From the NCBI RefSeq assembly GCF_026000375.1, contig NZ_AP026708.1, forward strand, positions 64,501-128,500: a stretch of 64,000 nucleotides of DNA. Direction: 5' to 3'. This document shows, piece by piece, positions 44,510-54,956 of the stretch. Made by a program: the position numbers and the translations under genes. The DNA comes from Pseudodesulfovibrio portus. GTDB lineage: Bacteria > Desulfobacterota > Desulfovibrionia > Desulfovibrionales > Desulfovibrionaceae. How positions within the stretch are numbered: the first letter of the stretch is position 1; every line of letters starts with the position of its first letter. Under the pieces are notes generated by a model, which was not told where the DNA came from, made no database searches, and saw only the letters and a list, made by a program, of their open reading frames with translations.

Positions 44510-47500
44510 ATGACGACCGTATTCCCCAGTGAAATAGCTGAATTCATGCGCGGCGCATCGGATTCGGTCCGTATCTTCAAGAGCGGCCCGGCCTCACAGG
44601 CGTTGCTGGCCGGTTCATTGCTGTCCAAGGGTGAAAACGTTGTCATCGTGGTGCCCGGCGTGACCGAGTTCAGGGAGATGCGGGCGTTGCTGTCCCTGTT
44701 TTCCTCCGGCACGGAAGGCGACATCCATCGGCCGGCCTGGGAACGGGACTGGCTGTTCCTGCCGCCGTACACCTCGAAGACCCCGGACGCTGAAACGTGG
44801 AGCGAACGCTGGTCCGCCATCTATGGCCTGACCTACGGACGCCGCCCGTTCGGCCTGCTGATGACCGTGGACAACCTCCTGCCGCACTGGCCGGGGGAAA
44901 CGGTCCTGCGCGAGAACTGGGTGTCCCTGACCAAGGGCGAGGAAATGTCCCCGGACATCCTGCTGGAGCAACTGGTGTCCTGGGGATACGTGCGCCGCAA
45001 GCTGGTGTCCGGTCCGGGCGACATGGCCATGCGCGGCGACATTCTCGATATCCATGCACCCGGCTACGAATTGCCCCTGCGGCTTGAATTTTTCGGTGAT
45101 ACCCTGGAGGAGATTCGGCTTTTCGACCCTGCTTCCCAGCGCTCCAGGGCGGATATGGCCGAGGCGGTCCTGATGCCAGTCGCACCGGGGATCACCACCT
45201 CTGATCGGGCCATGCGCGCTACCGATTTATGGGACAAACTCAGGAAGACCGGTGAGATATCCGCTGCTCTCGAGCATTCTCTCTCCGAGCGGCTGGAAGC
45301 CAATGACGGATACGTCTGGCCGGGCCTGTATTATGACGAGCCTGTGGGGTTGGAGGAATACTTCCCCAATGACGCGATCTTTCTCCTGTCGTCGAGCGGC
45401 GCACTCAGGGCGCGGCTGGAAGACCGTGTTCAGGCGTGGCGTGACTATCTCAAGGAGGAGGAACGCCAGAAGGGGGTCGCCTGGCCCCGGCGGTTCATCT
45501 GTCGAAGCGACGAGGCGGCGCGCGGGGCGTGGCGCAACGCACGGCAACTGGTGTTCGAGGAGTTGACCATCGGTAGGGAAAAGACCGGCGCGGACCTGTC
45601 CGAGACCCCGTACAGCGAATTTTCCGATCTGTTCTGGAAGCCCGAGGAGTCCCGGCGGCCCTGGGTCGCGCTCATGGCGGGCCTCAAGGAGTGGAACCGC
45701 GCCGGGCAGACCACCATCTTGAGCTTCCGCACCGTTCGCTCGCGCACCAAGTTCCTCAGCCTGGCCCAGCAGGAAGGGCTGCCCATGAGCCTCGAATTCA
45801 CGCCGGGCCGCCGGGGCATTTTCGCTTTGGTGTCGCCCCTGCGCAAGGGCATGGAGCTTGCCTGGAACCAGACGCGCATCCTGGGCGAAGAGGTGTTGCA
45901 GCCTCACGCTCCGGCGATCCATGCTGATCGCGACAAGCCCTTCAAGGGGCTGGAGCGGTACGACGACCTGTCCGAGGGCGACCTGCTGGTTCACCGCGAC
46001 TACGGGCTGGCCCAGTTCGGCGGGCTGCATCATATGTCCATCGGCGAGGGGGCCAACGACTATCTGCTGTTGTATTTTTCGGGTGAGGACAAACTCTATC
46101 TGCCCGTGGACAGGCTCAATCTCGTGCAGCGGTTCAAGGGGCCGGAGGGAGCCAAGGCACCGGCCCTGGACAAGCTGGGCGGCACCCGTTGGGCCAAGAC
46201 CACGGCCAAGGTGCGCAAAGCCATCGAGAAGATCGCCCATGAGTTGGTCGAGATGTACGCCTTCCGCCGCGTGGCCAAGGGGTTCGGTTACGGACCTCCG
46301 GACGAGATGTACGCCGAGTTCGAGGCCTCCTTCGGGTTCGAGGAGACCCCGGATCAGGACAAGGCCGTTGCCGACGTGTTCCGCGACATGGAGAAGCCCG
46401 AGCCCATGGACCGGCTGGTTTGCGGTGACGTGGGCTTCGGCAAGACCGAGGTGGCGCTTCGGGCTGCGTTTCGGGCCGCGCTGGAGGGGCTTCAGGTGGC
46501 TCTGCTTTGTCCTACCACCGTGCTGGCCGAGCAGCATTACCAGACGTTTACCAAGCGCATGGAAGGGTTTCCGGTCCGGGTCGGCATGCTCAGCCGTTTC
46601 GTGTCCGCCAAGCGGCAGAAGACGGTCATCGAGGCCGCATCCAGGGGCGAGATAGATATTCTCATCGGCACCCACCGCATCCTGTCCAAGGACGTAGAGC
46701 TGCCCAACCTCGGCCTGCTCATTCTGGACGAGGAGCAGCGGTTCGGGGTCAAGCACAAGGAAAAACTAAAGCATTTCAGGCAGAATATTGATGTGCTGAC
46801 CCTGACGGCCACGCCCATTCCGCGCACCCTGCAGCTTTCCCTGTCCGGCATACGGGGGTTGTCCGTCATCGAGACGCCGCCTCTGGACCGCAAGCCCGTG
46901 GAAACCGCCATCATGGAGCGCGAGCAGCTGGAGTTGAAGGCCGTGCTGGAGCGGGAACTGGAACGCGGCGGCCAGGTGTACTGGGTCTACAACCGGGTCA
47001 ACGGGCTGGAGCGCGTGGCCGAGTATGTCCGTGAACTGGTGCCGGAGGCCAAGGTGGGCATGGCCCACGGGCGCATGGGCGAGAAGGCGCTCGAGGAGGC
47101 CATGCGCGACTTCTGGCACGGCGAGCTCGACGTGCTCGTGTGTACGTCCATCGTCGAGTCCGGCCTGGATTTTCCCAACGCCAACACGCTCATCGTGGAT
47201 CAGGCTCAGCTGTTCGGCCTGGGGCAGCTCTATCAGCTGCGGGGTCGGGTAGGCCGAAGCGAGCGGCAGGCGTATGCCTACTTCGTGGTCCCATCCGTCA
47301 ATGATATTTCGGAAATTGTGCGCAAACGCTTGCGTATCATTCTGGACATGGATTATCTGGGTGCAGGGTTCAAGGTGGCCATGGAGGATCTGCGCCTGCG
47401 CGGCGCGGGCAACATTCTGGGCGAAGTGCAGTCCGGTCAGATGGCCAAGGTCGGGCTCGATCTCTTCCTTGAGATGCTTGAAGAGGAGGTCCGCCGCATC

Positions 47501-47986
47501 CGGGGCGTGGAGGATACCCGGGCCAGCGATCCTGAACTCAACTTTGTTTTCGAGGCGCACATTCCGGGCGGCTACATTCCGGACTCGAAGGAACGGCTGC
47601 GTTATTATAGGGCGTTGTCCGCGACCACGGACGACATGGGGTTGCGGGAACTGGAAGCTGAAATTCGCGACCGTTTCGGCCCGCTTCCCGAGGAGTTGGA
47701 AACGTTCCTGGGCGTATTGCGCATCAAGCAGACGCTCTCCCGGCTGCAGGCGGCCCGGGCCGAACTGTATCCCGGCAGGGCGGTCGTGACATGGAACGAC
47801 GGCGCGATCGCGGTCAGCCCGGAAACCCTGATCGGTTGGGTCGGACAGCGGAGCGGCAAGGCCAAATTGCTGCCCCCGGCCAAACTGGAAGTGCGCCACG
47901 GCGAGGCGGCGACCATGCGCCAGGCCCTTGAGGACACGGCCGCCGACCTGGAAACCATGCTCGACAGCGGCGCAGACGCCGCGTAA
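44510..47986 (+). CDS. mfd: Transcription-repair coupling factor Mfd
   Basis: A 1158-residue translocase that removes stalled RNA polymerase and recruits UvrA. UvrB-like N-terminal domains (about 1-330), the RNA-polymerase-interacting CarD-like domain (LSEGDLLVHRDYGLAQFGG, about 485-550), then SF2 motor: Walker A CGDVGFGKTEVA, PTTVLAEQH, GTHRIL, LILDEEQRFGVKHKEKLK (Walker B), TATPIPRTLQ, VCTSIVESGLDFPNANTLI and QLRGRVGRSERQAYAYF. A C-terminal TRCF domain follows. Length typical. Confidence 0.96.
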   Translation: MTTVFPSEIAEFMRGASDSVRIFKSGPASQALLAGSLLSKGENVVIVVPGVTEFREMRALLSLFSSGTEGDIHRPAWERDWLFLPPYTSKTPDAETWSERWSAIYGLTYGRRPFGLLMTVDNLLPHWPGETVLRENWVSLTKGEEMSPDILLEQLVSWGYVRRKLVSGPGDMAMRGDILDIHAPGYELPLRLEFFGDTLEEIRLFDPASQRSRADMAEAVLMPVAPGITTSDRAMRATDLWDKLRKTGEISAALEHSLSERLEANDGYVWPGLYYDEPVGLEEYFPNDAIFLLSSSGALRARLEDRVQAWRDYLKEEERQKGVAWPRRFICRSDEAARGAWRNARQLVFEELTIGREKTGADLSETPYSEFSDLFWKPEESRRPWVALMAGLKEWNRAGQTTILSFRTVRSRTKFLSLAQQEGLPMSLEFTPGRRGIFALVSPLRKGMELAWNQTRILGEEVLQPHAPAIHADRDKPFKGLERYDDLSEGDLLVHRDYGLAQFGGLHHMSIGEGANDYLLLYFSGEDKLYLPVDRLNLVQRFKGPEGAKAPALDKLGGTRWAKTTAKVRKAIEKIAHELVEMYAFRRVAKGFGYGPPDEMYAEFEASFGFEETPDQDKAVADVFRDMEKPEPMDRLVCGDVGFGKTEVALRAAFRAALEGLQVALLCPTTVLAEQHYQTFTKRMEGFPVRVGMLSRFVSAKRQKTVIEAASRGEIDILIGTHRILSKDVELPNLGLLILDEEQRFGVKHKEKLKHFRQNIDVLTLTATPIPRTLQLSLSGIRGLSVIETPPLDRKPVETAIMEREQLELKAVLERELERGGQVYWVYNRVNGLERVAEYVRELVPEAKVGMAHGRMGEKALEEAMRDFWHGELDVLVCTSIVESGLDFPNANTLIVDQAQLFGLGQLYQLRGRVGRSERQAYAYFVVPSVNDISEIVRKRLRIILDMDYLGAGFKVAMEDLRLRGAGNILGEVQSGQMAKVGLDLFLEMLEEEVRRIRGVEDTRASDPELNFVFEAHIPGGYIPDSKERLRYYRALSATTDDMGLRELEAEIRDRFGPLPEELETFLGVLRIKQTLSRLQAARAELYPGRAVVTWNDGAIAVSPETLIGWVGQRSGKAKLLPPAKLEVRHGEAATMRQALEDTAADLETMLDSGADAA

Positions 47987-48000
47987 AGCCAAGGCAAAGA

Positions 48001-49026
48001 ATGACACTATTTCGCACCACCATGATCCTTCTGCTGCTGGCCGTGCTTTGCGGCTGTTCGGGCGACGCCGACGATATCGGCATCGTCGCCCGCGTCAACG
48101 GCAGCCCCATCTATCTGACCCAGCTCGAATTTCAGCATGACCAGATTCAGGCCGATTCCGTGGGCGCCTATGTTCCCAGCGTGGAAAAGCTCAGCAGCGA
48201 ATACGGCGACATACTGGCCGACCTGATCGTGCAGGAATTGGTTTCCCAGGAGTTGAAGCAAAGGGATTTGGCGGTGACCGACGAGGAATTGCGGAAGGCC
48301 GAGGACGCCGTCCGGTCGGATTACCCCGAGGGTGCCTTTGAAAAGGTCCTGGTGGAGGAATACATCGACCTCAAATCCTGGCGGATGCAGCTTCGGTATC
48401 ACCTTGCCCAGAAGAAGTTCTATCAGTTGGTCCTGCGGCCGCAGATCAAGATCGACTACAAGGAAGCGGAGAAATACTACCGCGACCATATTTCCGATTT
48501 TTACCTTCCCGAAAGCCTGCGGATACTCGTGGTCAGAGGCCCCAGCCGGGAACTGGTGGAAAAGGCCGTTGAAAAGTACCGGCAGGACCGGGACCAGATG
48601 AACCTGACCACGGCCTTCGGCGAGGTGGAAACCCGCGAGGTCGTGGTGCGTGAAGGACGCATGTCCGCTGCCTGGAAAAACGCCGTTTCCGGGCTGGAAG
48701 CCGGACAGTCGAGTCCGGTCCTGGCGGACAAGTTCGGTTTCGAGGCGCTGGTACTGCTGGATCGGAGCGAAGCCAAGGTGCTGGAACCGGCCCAGGCCTA
48801 CCCCCTGGTGGAGGAGGCCCTCCTCGAGAGCAAGCTGCACAGGGCTTTCGAGCAGTGGTTGTCCGACAAGCTGGCCACCGCGAAGATTTCCGTTAGCGAA
48901 CACCTGCTGACCCAGACCCTTGAGGACAAGCCCCTTGAGGAAGTCGGGGAGCCCGAAGAAATCCCGCAGGAAACGCCCGAAGAGGCTGGAGACTTTGTGG
49001 AATCCCAAGAACCCCCGGAGAATTAA
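48001..49026 (+). CDS. Peptidyl-prolyl isomerase-type lipoprotein (SurA_N / PpiC-like)
   Basis: A 341-residue lipoprotein: signal with lipobox LCGC (Cys about residue 19), then a SurA N-terminal-like helical domain ('VARVNGSPIYLTQLEFQHDQI', 'ELKQRDLAVTDEELRKAE') and a parvulin-like region (about 165-260: 'LPESLRILVVRGPSRELVEKA', 'GLEAGQSSPVLADKFGFEALVLLD'). The C terminus is acidic and low-complexity. It is the first of two outer-envelope chaperone genes, 101 bases ahead of the surA-like gene and just behind mfd. Confidence 0.82.
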   Translation: MTLFRTTMILLLLAVLCGCSGDADDIGIVARVNGSPIYLTQLEFQHDQIQADSVGAYVPSVEKLSSEYGDILADLIVQELVSQELKQRDLAVTDEELRKAEDAVRSDYPEGAFEKVLVEEYIDLKSWRMQLRYHLAQKKFYQLVLRPQIKIDYKEAEKYYRDHISDFYLPESLRILVVRGPSRELVEKAVEKYRQDRDQMNLTTAFGEVETREVVVREGRMSAAWKNAVSGLEAGQSSPVLADKFGFEALVLLDRSEAKVLEPAQAYPLVEEALLESKLHRAFEQWLSDKLATAKISVSEHLLTQTLEDKPLEEVGEPEEIPQETPEEAGDFVESQEPPEN

Positions 49027-49126
49027 TCCGGTGCAATCGTTGCATAGTCAGCGTAAACCGACTAGAATTCGTCAAAAATTTGGTGGGAAGCCCCAAGGGC
49101 CCGCCGCTTTGAGGAGTATATCCAGA

Positions 49127-50089
49127 GTGAAAGTCCTATCCCTGCTTATCATCGCCTTGTTGGCCATGCCTTCCGCACAGGCCTGGGCCACCGGCCAGGT
49201 GATCAATCGCATCCTGGTAAAGATAAACAACAATATCATCACCCAGTACGACCTGGATGAGAAGCTTCAGCCGATTCTTGACCAGATCAAGGATCGCGAA
49301 CTCTCTGCGGCCGAGCAGGAGCAGCTCAAGGCTCTCCGCAAGCGTGCCCTGGTCGACATGGTCAACGACATCCTGATTCAGCAGGAGGTTGAGCTGTACG
49401 GCATCGCCATCACCGATGAGGACGTTGAAAAGGAAATCGACCGGATCAAGCAGGAGCGTGAACTGGACGACGACGCCTTCGAGGCGGCCGTGGCCCAGGA
49501 CGGCCTGACCGTCGATGAATTCAGGGAACGTTTGAAGCAGATGATGGAGAAACAGGAAATCGTCGGCCACAAGGTCAACAAGAAGGTCCTGGTCACGGAT
49601 TCCGAGATCGAGGCCGAGTATGAGGCCCGAAAGGACCAGTATTCCCTGGACAAGACTGTGGAGGTGGCGCTTCTGCTGCTGCCCGTTGACGTGTCCGCCG
49701 TGGAAGTCAGGACCCGCATAGCCGATGGCGAGATGACCTTTGCCGAAGCAGTGGCCAAGTACAGCGTGGGACCGGCCGTGGACAGCGGCGGCTCACTGGG
49801 CGAAATGAAGTACGCCGATCTTGCCGAGGAGTGGAGGCAGGCCCTTGTCGGCGTGCCCGAGGATGGAGTCAGCGATCCCCTGACCATCCAGGGCCAGCAG
49901 GCGCTCCTGTCTCCCCTGAAGATATCCGAGGACGCGCTCGTGCCTCTTGAAGATGTTCGGGATGACCTCTTCCAACAGTTGATGCAGAAAAAACGGGAAC
50001 AGGCTTTCACTGAATATTTTGATCAGTTGAAGGAAAGCGCGGTCATCATTTACATGGACGAGTCCATGAAGCCCGACGATGGAGAGTGA
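49127..50089 (+). CDS. surA: SurA-like periplasmic peptidyl-prolyl isomerase / chaperone
   Basis: A 320-residue exported protein with signal peptide (LLIIALLAMPSAQAWA) and the SurA_N domain ('INRILVKINNNIITQYDLDEKL'), then a single parvulin domain with 'VEVALLLLPVD', 'FAEAVAKYSVGPAVDSGGSLGEMKYADL' and 'DPLTIQGQQALL'. It helps fold outer-membrane beta barrels. The true start is GTG at 49127 with GAGGAG ten bases upstream; the longer frame from 48920 would overlap the previous gene. Confidence 0.88.
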   Translation: MKVLSLLIIALLAMPSAQAWATGQVINRILVKINNNIITQYDLDEKLQPILDQIKDRELSAAEQEQLKALRKRALVDMVNDILIQQEVELYGIAITDEDVEKEIDRIKQERELDDDAFEAAVAQDGLTVDEFRERLKQMMEKQEIVGHKVNKKVLVTDSEIEAEYEARKDQYSLDKTVEVALLLLPVDVSAVEVRTRIADGEMTFAEAVAKYSVGPAVDSGGSLGEMKYADLAEEWRQALVGVPEDGVSDPLTIQGQQALLSPLKISEDALVPLEDVRDDLFQQLMQKKREQAFTEYFDQLKESAVIIYMDESMKPDDGE

Positions 50090-50093
50090 TGCA

Positions 50094-51041
50094 ATGGATT
50101 TCCAGGAACTTGGATTGACGCTGCAACGGGAGCGAGAGGCCAGAGGACTGACCATCGAGGCGGTCATGGAAGCCACGAAGATCAGTCGAATCAATCTGGT
50201 CGCGCTCGAAAAGGGTGACCGTTCCTCCCTGCCCCATCCGGTGTATACCAAGGGGTTCATAAAGAGTTACGCTCGGTTGTTGGGTCTGGATGCCGACGAA
50301 CTGTCCATGATCGTGGATCGGGAGTACCAGTCCGAGACGCCGGAAATCGAGGAAGTCTCCTACGACGTGTCTCCCGCAGCGGAAAAGGCGTTTCAGGAAA
50401 TGGATGCGCCCAAGAAGCGGAAGCGGCCCGTATGGCCGTCCATCCTGGTCTTTCTGGCCGTTGCCGTTGCCGTGGTGTTGCTTGTCCTCAACCTGAACAA
50501 GACCGGGGACACCCCGACACCGCCCGTCAAGCCCGCCCAGGTGAGCGAACAGCCTGCCGCCCCTGTTGAGGAACCGGTCGAGTCTCAGGCGGAGCCCGTT
50601 CAGGATGTTGCTCCGATGGAGGAGGCTGCTCCGGATGCAACTGACCGGGAACCTGTTTCCGGGTCCGAAGCTCCGGTCCCGGTCGAGCAGACGGGACTCG
50701 AAGCCGTCGTGCCCGAAAAGCCGCTGGCCGAAGACGCCGAAGCCGTGGACAGCACCACCCAGACCTCGGAGGAGGAGGGGGTGCGGTACGCCCATGTGCT
50801 GATCATCCGGGCCACCACGGACAAGGGGTGCTGGGTCGGCTTGTGGAAGGGCGACGAGGCCAATATGGCCCGCGATTTCGTTTTGAAGAAGGGCGAGCCG
50901 CTTAGGTTGATGTTCAATAATCCCAGACGGATTCGCATCGGCAATGTGGCTGGGGTCGAAGTGACATACAATGGCGAGCCCTATCCCCTGGAAGATAACA
51001 AGAGCAATATCCAGACACTCGTCTTCGGGGCGAGCCGGTAA
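50094..51041 (+). CDS. rodZ: RodZ-like helix-turn-helix membrane protein
   Basis: A 315-residue protein: cytoplasmic HTH_25 domain (about residues 3-75: 'LQREREARGLTIEAVMEATKIS', 'LPHPVYTKGFIKSYARLLGLD'), a Lys/Arg patch, one membrane helix (about 120-142), a long Pro/Glu-rich periplasmic linker, and a C-terminal DUF4115-like domain (TTDKGCWVGLWKG). RodZ links MreB to the elongation machinery. The ATG at 50094 has GGAG nine bases upstream; an ATG at 50079 overlaps the surA-like gene. Confidence 0.82.
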   Translation: MDFQELGLTLQREREARGLTIEAVMEATKISRINLVALEKGDRSSLPHPVYTKGFIKSYARLLGLDADELSMIVDREYQSETPEIEEVSYDVSPAAEKAFQEMDAPKKRKRPVWPSILVFLAVAVAVVLLVLNLNKTGDTPTPPVKPAQVSEQPAAPVEEPVESQAEPVQDVAPMEEAAPDATDREPVSGSEAPVPVEQTGLEAVVPEKPLAEDAEAVDSTTQTSEEEGVRYAHVLIIRATTDKGCWVGLWKGDEANMARDFVLKKGEPLRLMFNNPRRIRIGNVAGVEVTYNGEPYPLEDNKSNIQTLVFGASR

Positions 51042-51056
51042 CGTCCCGAGGTCCCC

Positions 51057-51815
51057 GTGAACGCCACCGAGAAGTGTCTGGTACTCAAGGTCGGATGCTT
51101 TCGGGAGGCCGACTGCTGGGTCAGGTTGCTCACGCCCACCAGGGGCATATTCAACGGTTTCGCATTCGGCGGAAACCGGAGCCGACGACGGTTCGTCGGC
51201 TGTCTCGACCCTCTTTCCCACGTTCTCTTCACCATCGGTTCGAACAAGACCGGTACCTACACGGTCCTTGAAGAGGGCACGCTGCTGAACAATTTTTCGA
51301 CCGTCCGCAAGGACCCGGTCAGGACCGGGCTGGCAGTCAACTGCATCAAGTTCATCGAGGCCATCGAGATCGACCCGGCGGACGCCAAGCCTGCCTATCA
51401 GCTGCTTCTGGAAACCCTGCTCATGCTTGAAGAGGGCGGTGGGAGCAGCGAGTTCACGCCCTGGCTTTTTCGGGGAAAGCTGGCTTTTGACATGGGGTTC
51501 AAACCGGACTTCCTGACCTGCGGCTCGTGCGGTGAGAGTGTGACCAGCGAAGGCGGCTACCGTTTCGACGTGGAGAAGGGCCAGGTGGCCTGCCGGACTT
51601 GTCTTTCCACCGGGAAACCGTTAGAGGGATTTGCTCGACCGATTTCCGCCGGGGTGCTGCGAGCCCTGGATTGGATCGAACAGAGCCGACCGATGGATTG
51701 GCTTACCGTTTCCATGGACAACGAGGTCCGGCGGCAGGCCGGTCAGCTCATCGAACTTTTCGTCGCCTACCACCTGGGCCTGTCCTGGGAGGGCGGCATG
51801 TATAAAAAGGTATAG
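51057..51815 (+). CDS. recO: DNA repair protein RecO
   Basis: A 252-residue recombination mediator acting with RecR and RecF in gap repair. N-terminal OB fold ('CLVLKVGCFREADCWVRLLTPTRGIFNGFAFGG'), a helical middle, and a zinc site made of CGSC (TCGSCGES) and CRTC. Starts with GTG, GAGG six bases upstream. Twelve bases ahead of glyQ. Confidence 0.9.
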   Translation: MNATEKCLVLKVGCFREADCWVRLLTPTRGIFNGFAFGGNRSRRRFVGCLDPLSHVLFTIGSNKTGTYTVLEEGTLLNNFSTVRKDPVRTGLAVNCIKFIEAIEIDPADAKPAYQLLLETLLMLEEGGGSSEFTPWLFRGKLAFDMGFKPDFLTCGSCGESVTSEGGYRFDVEKGQVACRTCLSTGKPLEGFARPISAGVLRALDWIEQSRPMDWLTVSMDNEVRRQAGQLIELFVAYHLGLSWEGGMYKKV

Positions 51816-51827
51816 TTGGAGTCACTA

Positions 51828-52697
51828 ATGAATTTTCAGGAAGTCATACTGAAATTGCAGAACTTCTGGGCGGATTACGGCTGCGCCGTTGTCCAGGCCA
51901 TGGATATCGAATGCGGGGCTGGTACGTTCAACCCCTCCACCTTTTTCCGTGTAATCGGCCCGGAGCCGTGGAAGACCGCCTACGTTGAGCCTTCCCGTCG
52001 GCCCACCGATGGTCGGTACGGCGAGAATCCGAACCGCCTCCAGCATTACTACCAGTTTCAGGTCATCCTCAAGCCGTCCCCGGACAATGTCCAAGAGCTG
52101 TATCTTGAGAGCCTGGCCGCTATCGGTATCGACGCATCGGCCCACGACATCCGTTTCGTCGAGGACGACTGGGAATCTCCGACCCTCGGTGCCTGGGGTT
52201 TGGGCTGGGAAGTATGGCTCAACGGCATGGAAGTGACCCAGTTCACCTATTTCCAGCAAGTTGGCGGCATCGATCTCAAGCCCGTGTCCGTGGAAATCAC
52301 CTACGGTCTCGAGCGTCTCTGCATGTACCTGCAGGAGAAAGAGTCCGTCTACGACCTCATGTGGAACAATGAGATCACCTACGGGCACGTCTACCACCAG
52401 AACGAGGTGGAGATGTCGAAATACAATTTCGAGTTGTCGGATGCAGACATGCTGTTTGATCTGTTCAACAAGTTCGAGGGAGAATGCCTGCGTCTGTGCG
52501 AAGAAGGGCTGCCGTGGCCCGCGTACGACTGCTGCCTCAAGTGTTCCCATTCCTTCAACATGCTGGACGCTCGGGGGGCAATCTCCATTACCGAGCGGGC
52601 CACCTACATCGGTCGTGTGCGCAACCTGGCCTCCAAGATCGCCCGCCTCTACGCGGACCAGCGTGAAGAAATGGGCTTCCCCATGCTCCAGAAGTAA
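51828..52697 (+). CDS. glyQ: Glycyl-tRNA synthetase alpha subunit
   Basis: A 289-residue catalytic subunit of the bacterial heterotetrameric GlyRS. '[30 protein letters not shown]' and '[34 protein letters not shown]' are highly conserved. GGAG lies six bases before the ATG. glyS follows after 33 bases. Confidence 0.97.
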   Translation: MNFQEVILKLQNFWADYGCAVVQAMDIECGAGTFNPSTFFRVIGPEPWKTAYVEPSRRPTDGRYGENPNRLQHYYQFQVILKPSPDNVQELYLESLAAIGIDASAHDIRFVEDDWESPTLGAWGLGWEVWLNGMEVTQFTYFQQVGGIDLKPVSVEITYGLERLCMYLQEKESVYDLMWNNEITYGHVYHQNEVEMSKYNFELSDADMLFDLFNKFEGECLRLCEEGLPWPAYDCCLKCSHSFNMLDARGAISITERATYIGRVRNLASKIARLYADQREEMGFPMLQK

Positions 52698-52730
52698 ACG
52701 ATACGAATTCATATGGAAAAGAGAAGAACA

Positions 52731-54839
52731 ATGGCCGAATTCATACTGGAAATCGGAACCGAGGAAATGCCCGCCCGCTTCGTGCCGAAGCTGGCCGCCG
52801 AGCTTGAGGTCGCCTTTGCCAAGGGGCTTTCGGAATCCATGGTCGAAAATGAAGGCGTCAAGTGCTATGCCACCCCGCGCCGCATCACCGCGCACGTTCC
52901 CTCCCTGGCTCTGACGCAGCTTCAGGAGGAGGAAACCGTCACCGGGCCTCCGGTCCGCATCGCCTATGACGAGGACGGTAATCTGACCAAGGCGGGCGCC
53001 GGTTTCGCCAAGACGCAGGGCGTTCCCGAGGACGCACTGTTTAAGATGGAGACCGGCAAGGGCGAGTACCTGGCGGCCAAAAAGATCGTGGGCGGCGGCA
53101 AGACCGCCGATATCCTGCCTGAGATATGCATCAAGTGCGTGCAATCGCTTTCCTTTCCCAAGAAGATGCGGTGGGGCGGATACGATTTCGCTTTCGGTCG
53201 TCCCGTACGCTGGATCGTGGCTTTGCTCGACGCCGACGTCATTGAATTCACTTTGGAGAATCTGACATCGGGCCGCGAGACGCGTGGTCATCGCGTCATG
53301 GGCTCCGGGCCGTTCATCGTGAATTCCACTGCCGACTATTTTTCCATCATCGAGAACGACTGCAAGGTGGTCATCGACCCCGAAGTCCGGAAAAAGACCA
53401 TCGTGACCGAGGGCAATCGGCTGGCCGAAGAACTCGGCGGCGAAATCGTCTGGAATGATTCCCTTCTGGACGAGGTGGCCAACCTGGTCGAGTACCCCAA
53501 GCCGCTCATCGGCGACATCGACCCCCTGTATCTCGAACTGCCGCGCGAGGTGCTCCTGACCTCCATGCAGTCTCACCAGAAATCGTTCGGCGTTCAGGGA
53601 GCGGACGGCAAGCTGCTGCCGCATTTCTTGACGACCCTGAACCTGGAGCCAAAGGCCGTGCCCCTGGTCAAGAAGGGCTGGGAACGGGTGCTCAAGGCCC
53701 GCCTCGAAGACGCCCGCTTCTTCTGGGAGGCGGACTGCAAGGTGGACATGAACACCTGGCTGGACAAGCTGGAGAACGTGGTCTTTCTCGGCCCGCTCGG
53801 ATCCGTTGGCGACAAATCCCGCCGCATCGAGACCCTGTGCCGCAAGCTGGCCGAGACCCTGGCCGAGTCCAAGGGGATCATGCCCGGCGAGATCGGCAAA
53901 TATGCCGAGGCCGGTCGGTTGGCCAAGGCGGACCTGGTTTCCGAAATGGTCATTGAATTCGACTCGCTGCAGGGCAAGATGGGCGGCATCTATGCCGAGC
54001 GTGCCGGCAAGGGCGACATCGCCTACGGCGGCATCTACGAGCAATATCTGCCCGCCGGTCCCGACACCCCGGTGCCGTCCAGCCTGGCCGGAGCCCTGGT
54101 GTCCATGGCGGACAAGGTCGACACCATGGCCGGTTGCTTCGGCCTGGGTAAGGTGCCTACCGGCGCCAACGACCCTTACGCCTTGCGTCGCTGCGCCCTG
54201 GGCATCTCCCGGATCATCATGGAGCATGATTTGGACGTGGACCTCGAACAGCTCCTGACCTGGGCGCAGGAAGCGTATTCCGGCGTCAAGTGGAAGGTGG
54301 AGCAGCCCGAGGCATTGGAAAAACTCAAGGAATTCTTCGCTCAACGCCTTCGTGCCCTGTTCACAGGGCAGGGGTACGCCACTCGCGTGGCGGACGCGGC
54401 GCTGGGTGCCGGGTTCAACGACATCCGCACCCTCAAGGCCCGGCTTGAAGCGCTCTCCGTGTTCAGCAAGGAAGAGGATTTCGAGCAGGCCGTGCTGACC
54501 TTCAAGCGCGCCGCGAATATCATCCGCAAGCAGGGCGACGAGGCCGGGCAGGAATTGACCGGCAGCTACGACAGCGACCTGTTCGAGGGTGAGCATGAGC
54601 AGGCCTTCGGCTCCCGCCTGGAAGAGCTGGCCCCTCGGTTCGACGATCTGTGGGAGAACGGTGATTTCACCGGATTGTTCGGTCTTCTCGGTGAGTTGCG
54701 ACCCACCGTGGACGGCTTCTTCGACAACGTCATGGTCATGTGTGATGACGGTGCAGTCCGGCTGAACCGGTTGAATCTGCTCAAGGCCCTGGTGGATCGC
54801 CTGGGTCGTTTGGCTGATTTCAACGCACTGCAGGTATAG
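52731..54839 (+). CDS. glyS: Glycyl-tRNA synthetase beta subunit
   Basis: A 702-residue subunit that binds tRNA-Gly. FILEIGTEEMPARF at the start is the family signature, 'VREVLLTSMQSHQKSFGV' and 'KTQGVPEDALF' follow, and a C-terminal anticodon-binding-like helical domain ends the protein ('VMVMCDDGAVRLNRLNLLKALVDRLGRLADFNAL'). ATG at 52731 matches family N termini; an ATG at 52713 has no ribosome site. Confidence 0.96.
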   Translation: MAEFILEIGTEEMPARFVPKLAAELEVAFAKGLSESMVENEGVKCYATPRRITAHVPSLALTQLQEEETVTGPPVRIAYDEDGNLTKAGAGFAKTQGVPEDALFKMETGKGEYLAAKKIVGGGKTADILPEICIKCVQSLSFPKKMRWGGYDFAFGRPVRWIVALLDADVIEFTLENLTSGRETRGHRVMGSGPFIVNSTADYFSIIENDCKVVIDPEVRKKTIVTEGNRLAEELGGEIVWNDSLLDEVANLVEYPKPLIGDIDPLYLELPREVLLTSMQSHQKSFGVQGADGKLLPHFLTTLNLEPKAVPLVKKGWERVLKARLEDARFFWEADCKVDMNTWLDKLENVVFLGPLGSVGDKSRRIETLCRKLAETLAESKGIMPGEIGKYAEAGRLAKADLVSEMVIEFDSLQGKMGGIYAERAGKGDIAYGGIYEQYLPAGPDTPVPSSLAGALVSMADKVDTMAGCFGLGKVPTGANDPYALRRCALGISRIIMEHDLDVDLEQLLTWAQEAYSGVKWKVEQPEALEKLKEFFAQRLRALFTGQGYATRVADAALGAGFNDIRTLKARLEALSVFSKEEDFEQAVLTFKRAANIIRKQGDEAGQELTGSYDSDLFEGEHEQAFGSRLEELAPRFDDLWENGDFTGLFGLLGELRPTVDGFFDNVMVMCDDGAVRLNRLNLLKALVDRLGRLADFNALQV

Positions 54840-54857
54840 GCTGAGGCCAGAAAACGC

Positions 54858-54885
54858 TTGACATCGGAGAGAGAGTCCATATAAA
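54858..54885 (+). promoter_or_regulatory. Strong sigma-70-type promoter for rpsT
   Basis: TTGACA (54858-54863), 16-base spacer, TATAAA (54880-54885), about 70 bases before the rpsT start. The best promoter match in the window, as expected for a ribosomal protein gene. Confidence 0.75.
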
Positions 54886-54956
54886 AGGCACTCCCTTTGG
54901 GAAGAATAGCAAACTTACGCTTTTAAATACGATAAGAAAGATCAGGAGAAACGACA

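Noticed and set aside
51825..54596. 923-codon open frame on the minus strand opposite glyQ and glyS
   Set aside because: Exact antisense of two strongly conserved genes, no ribosome site, odd His/Gly/Leu-rich composition. It is a shadow caused by high GC in codon third positions.
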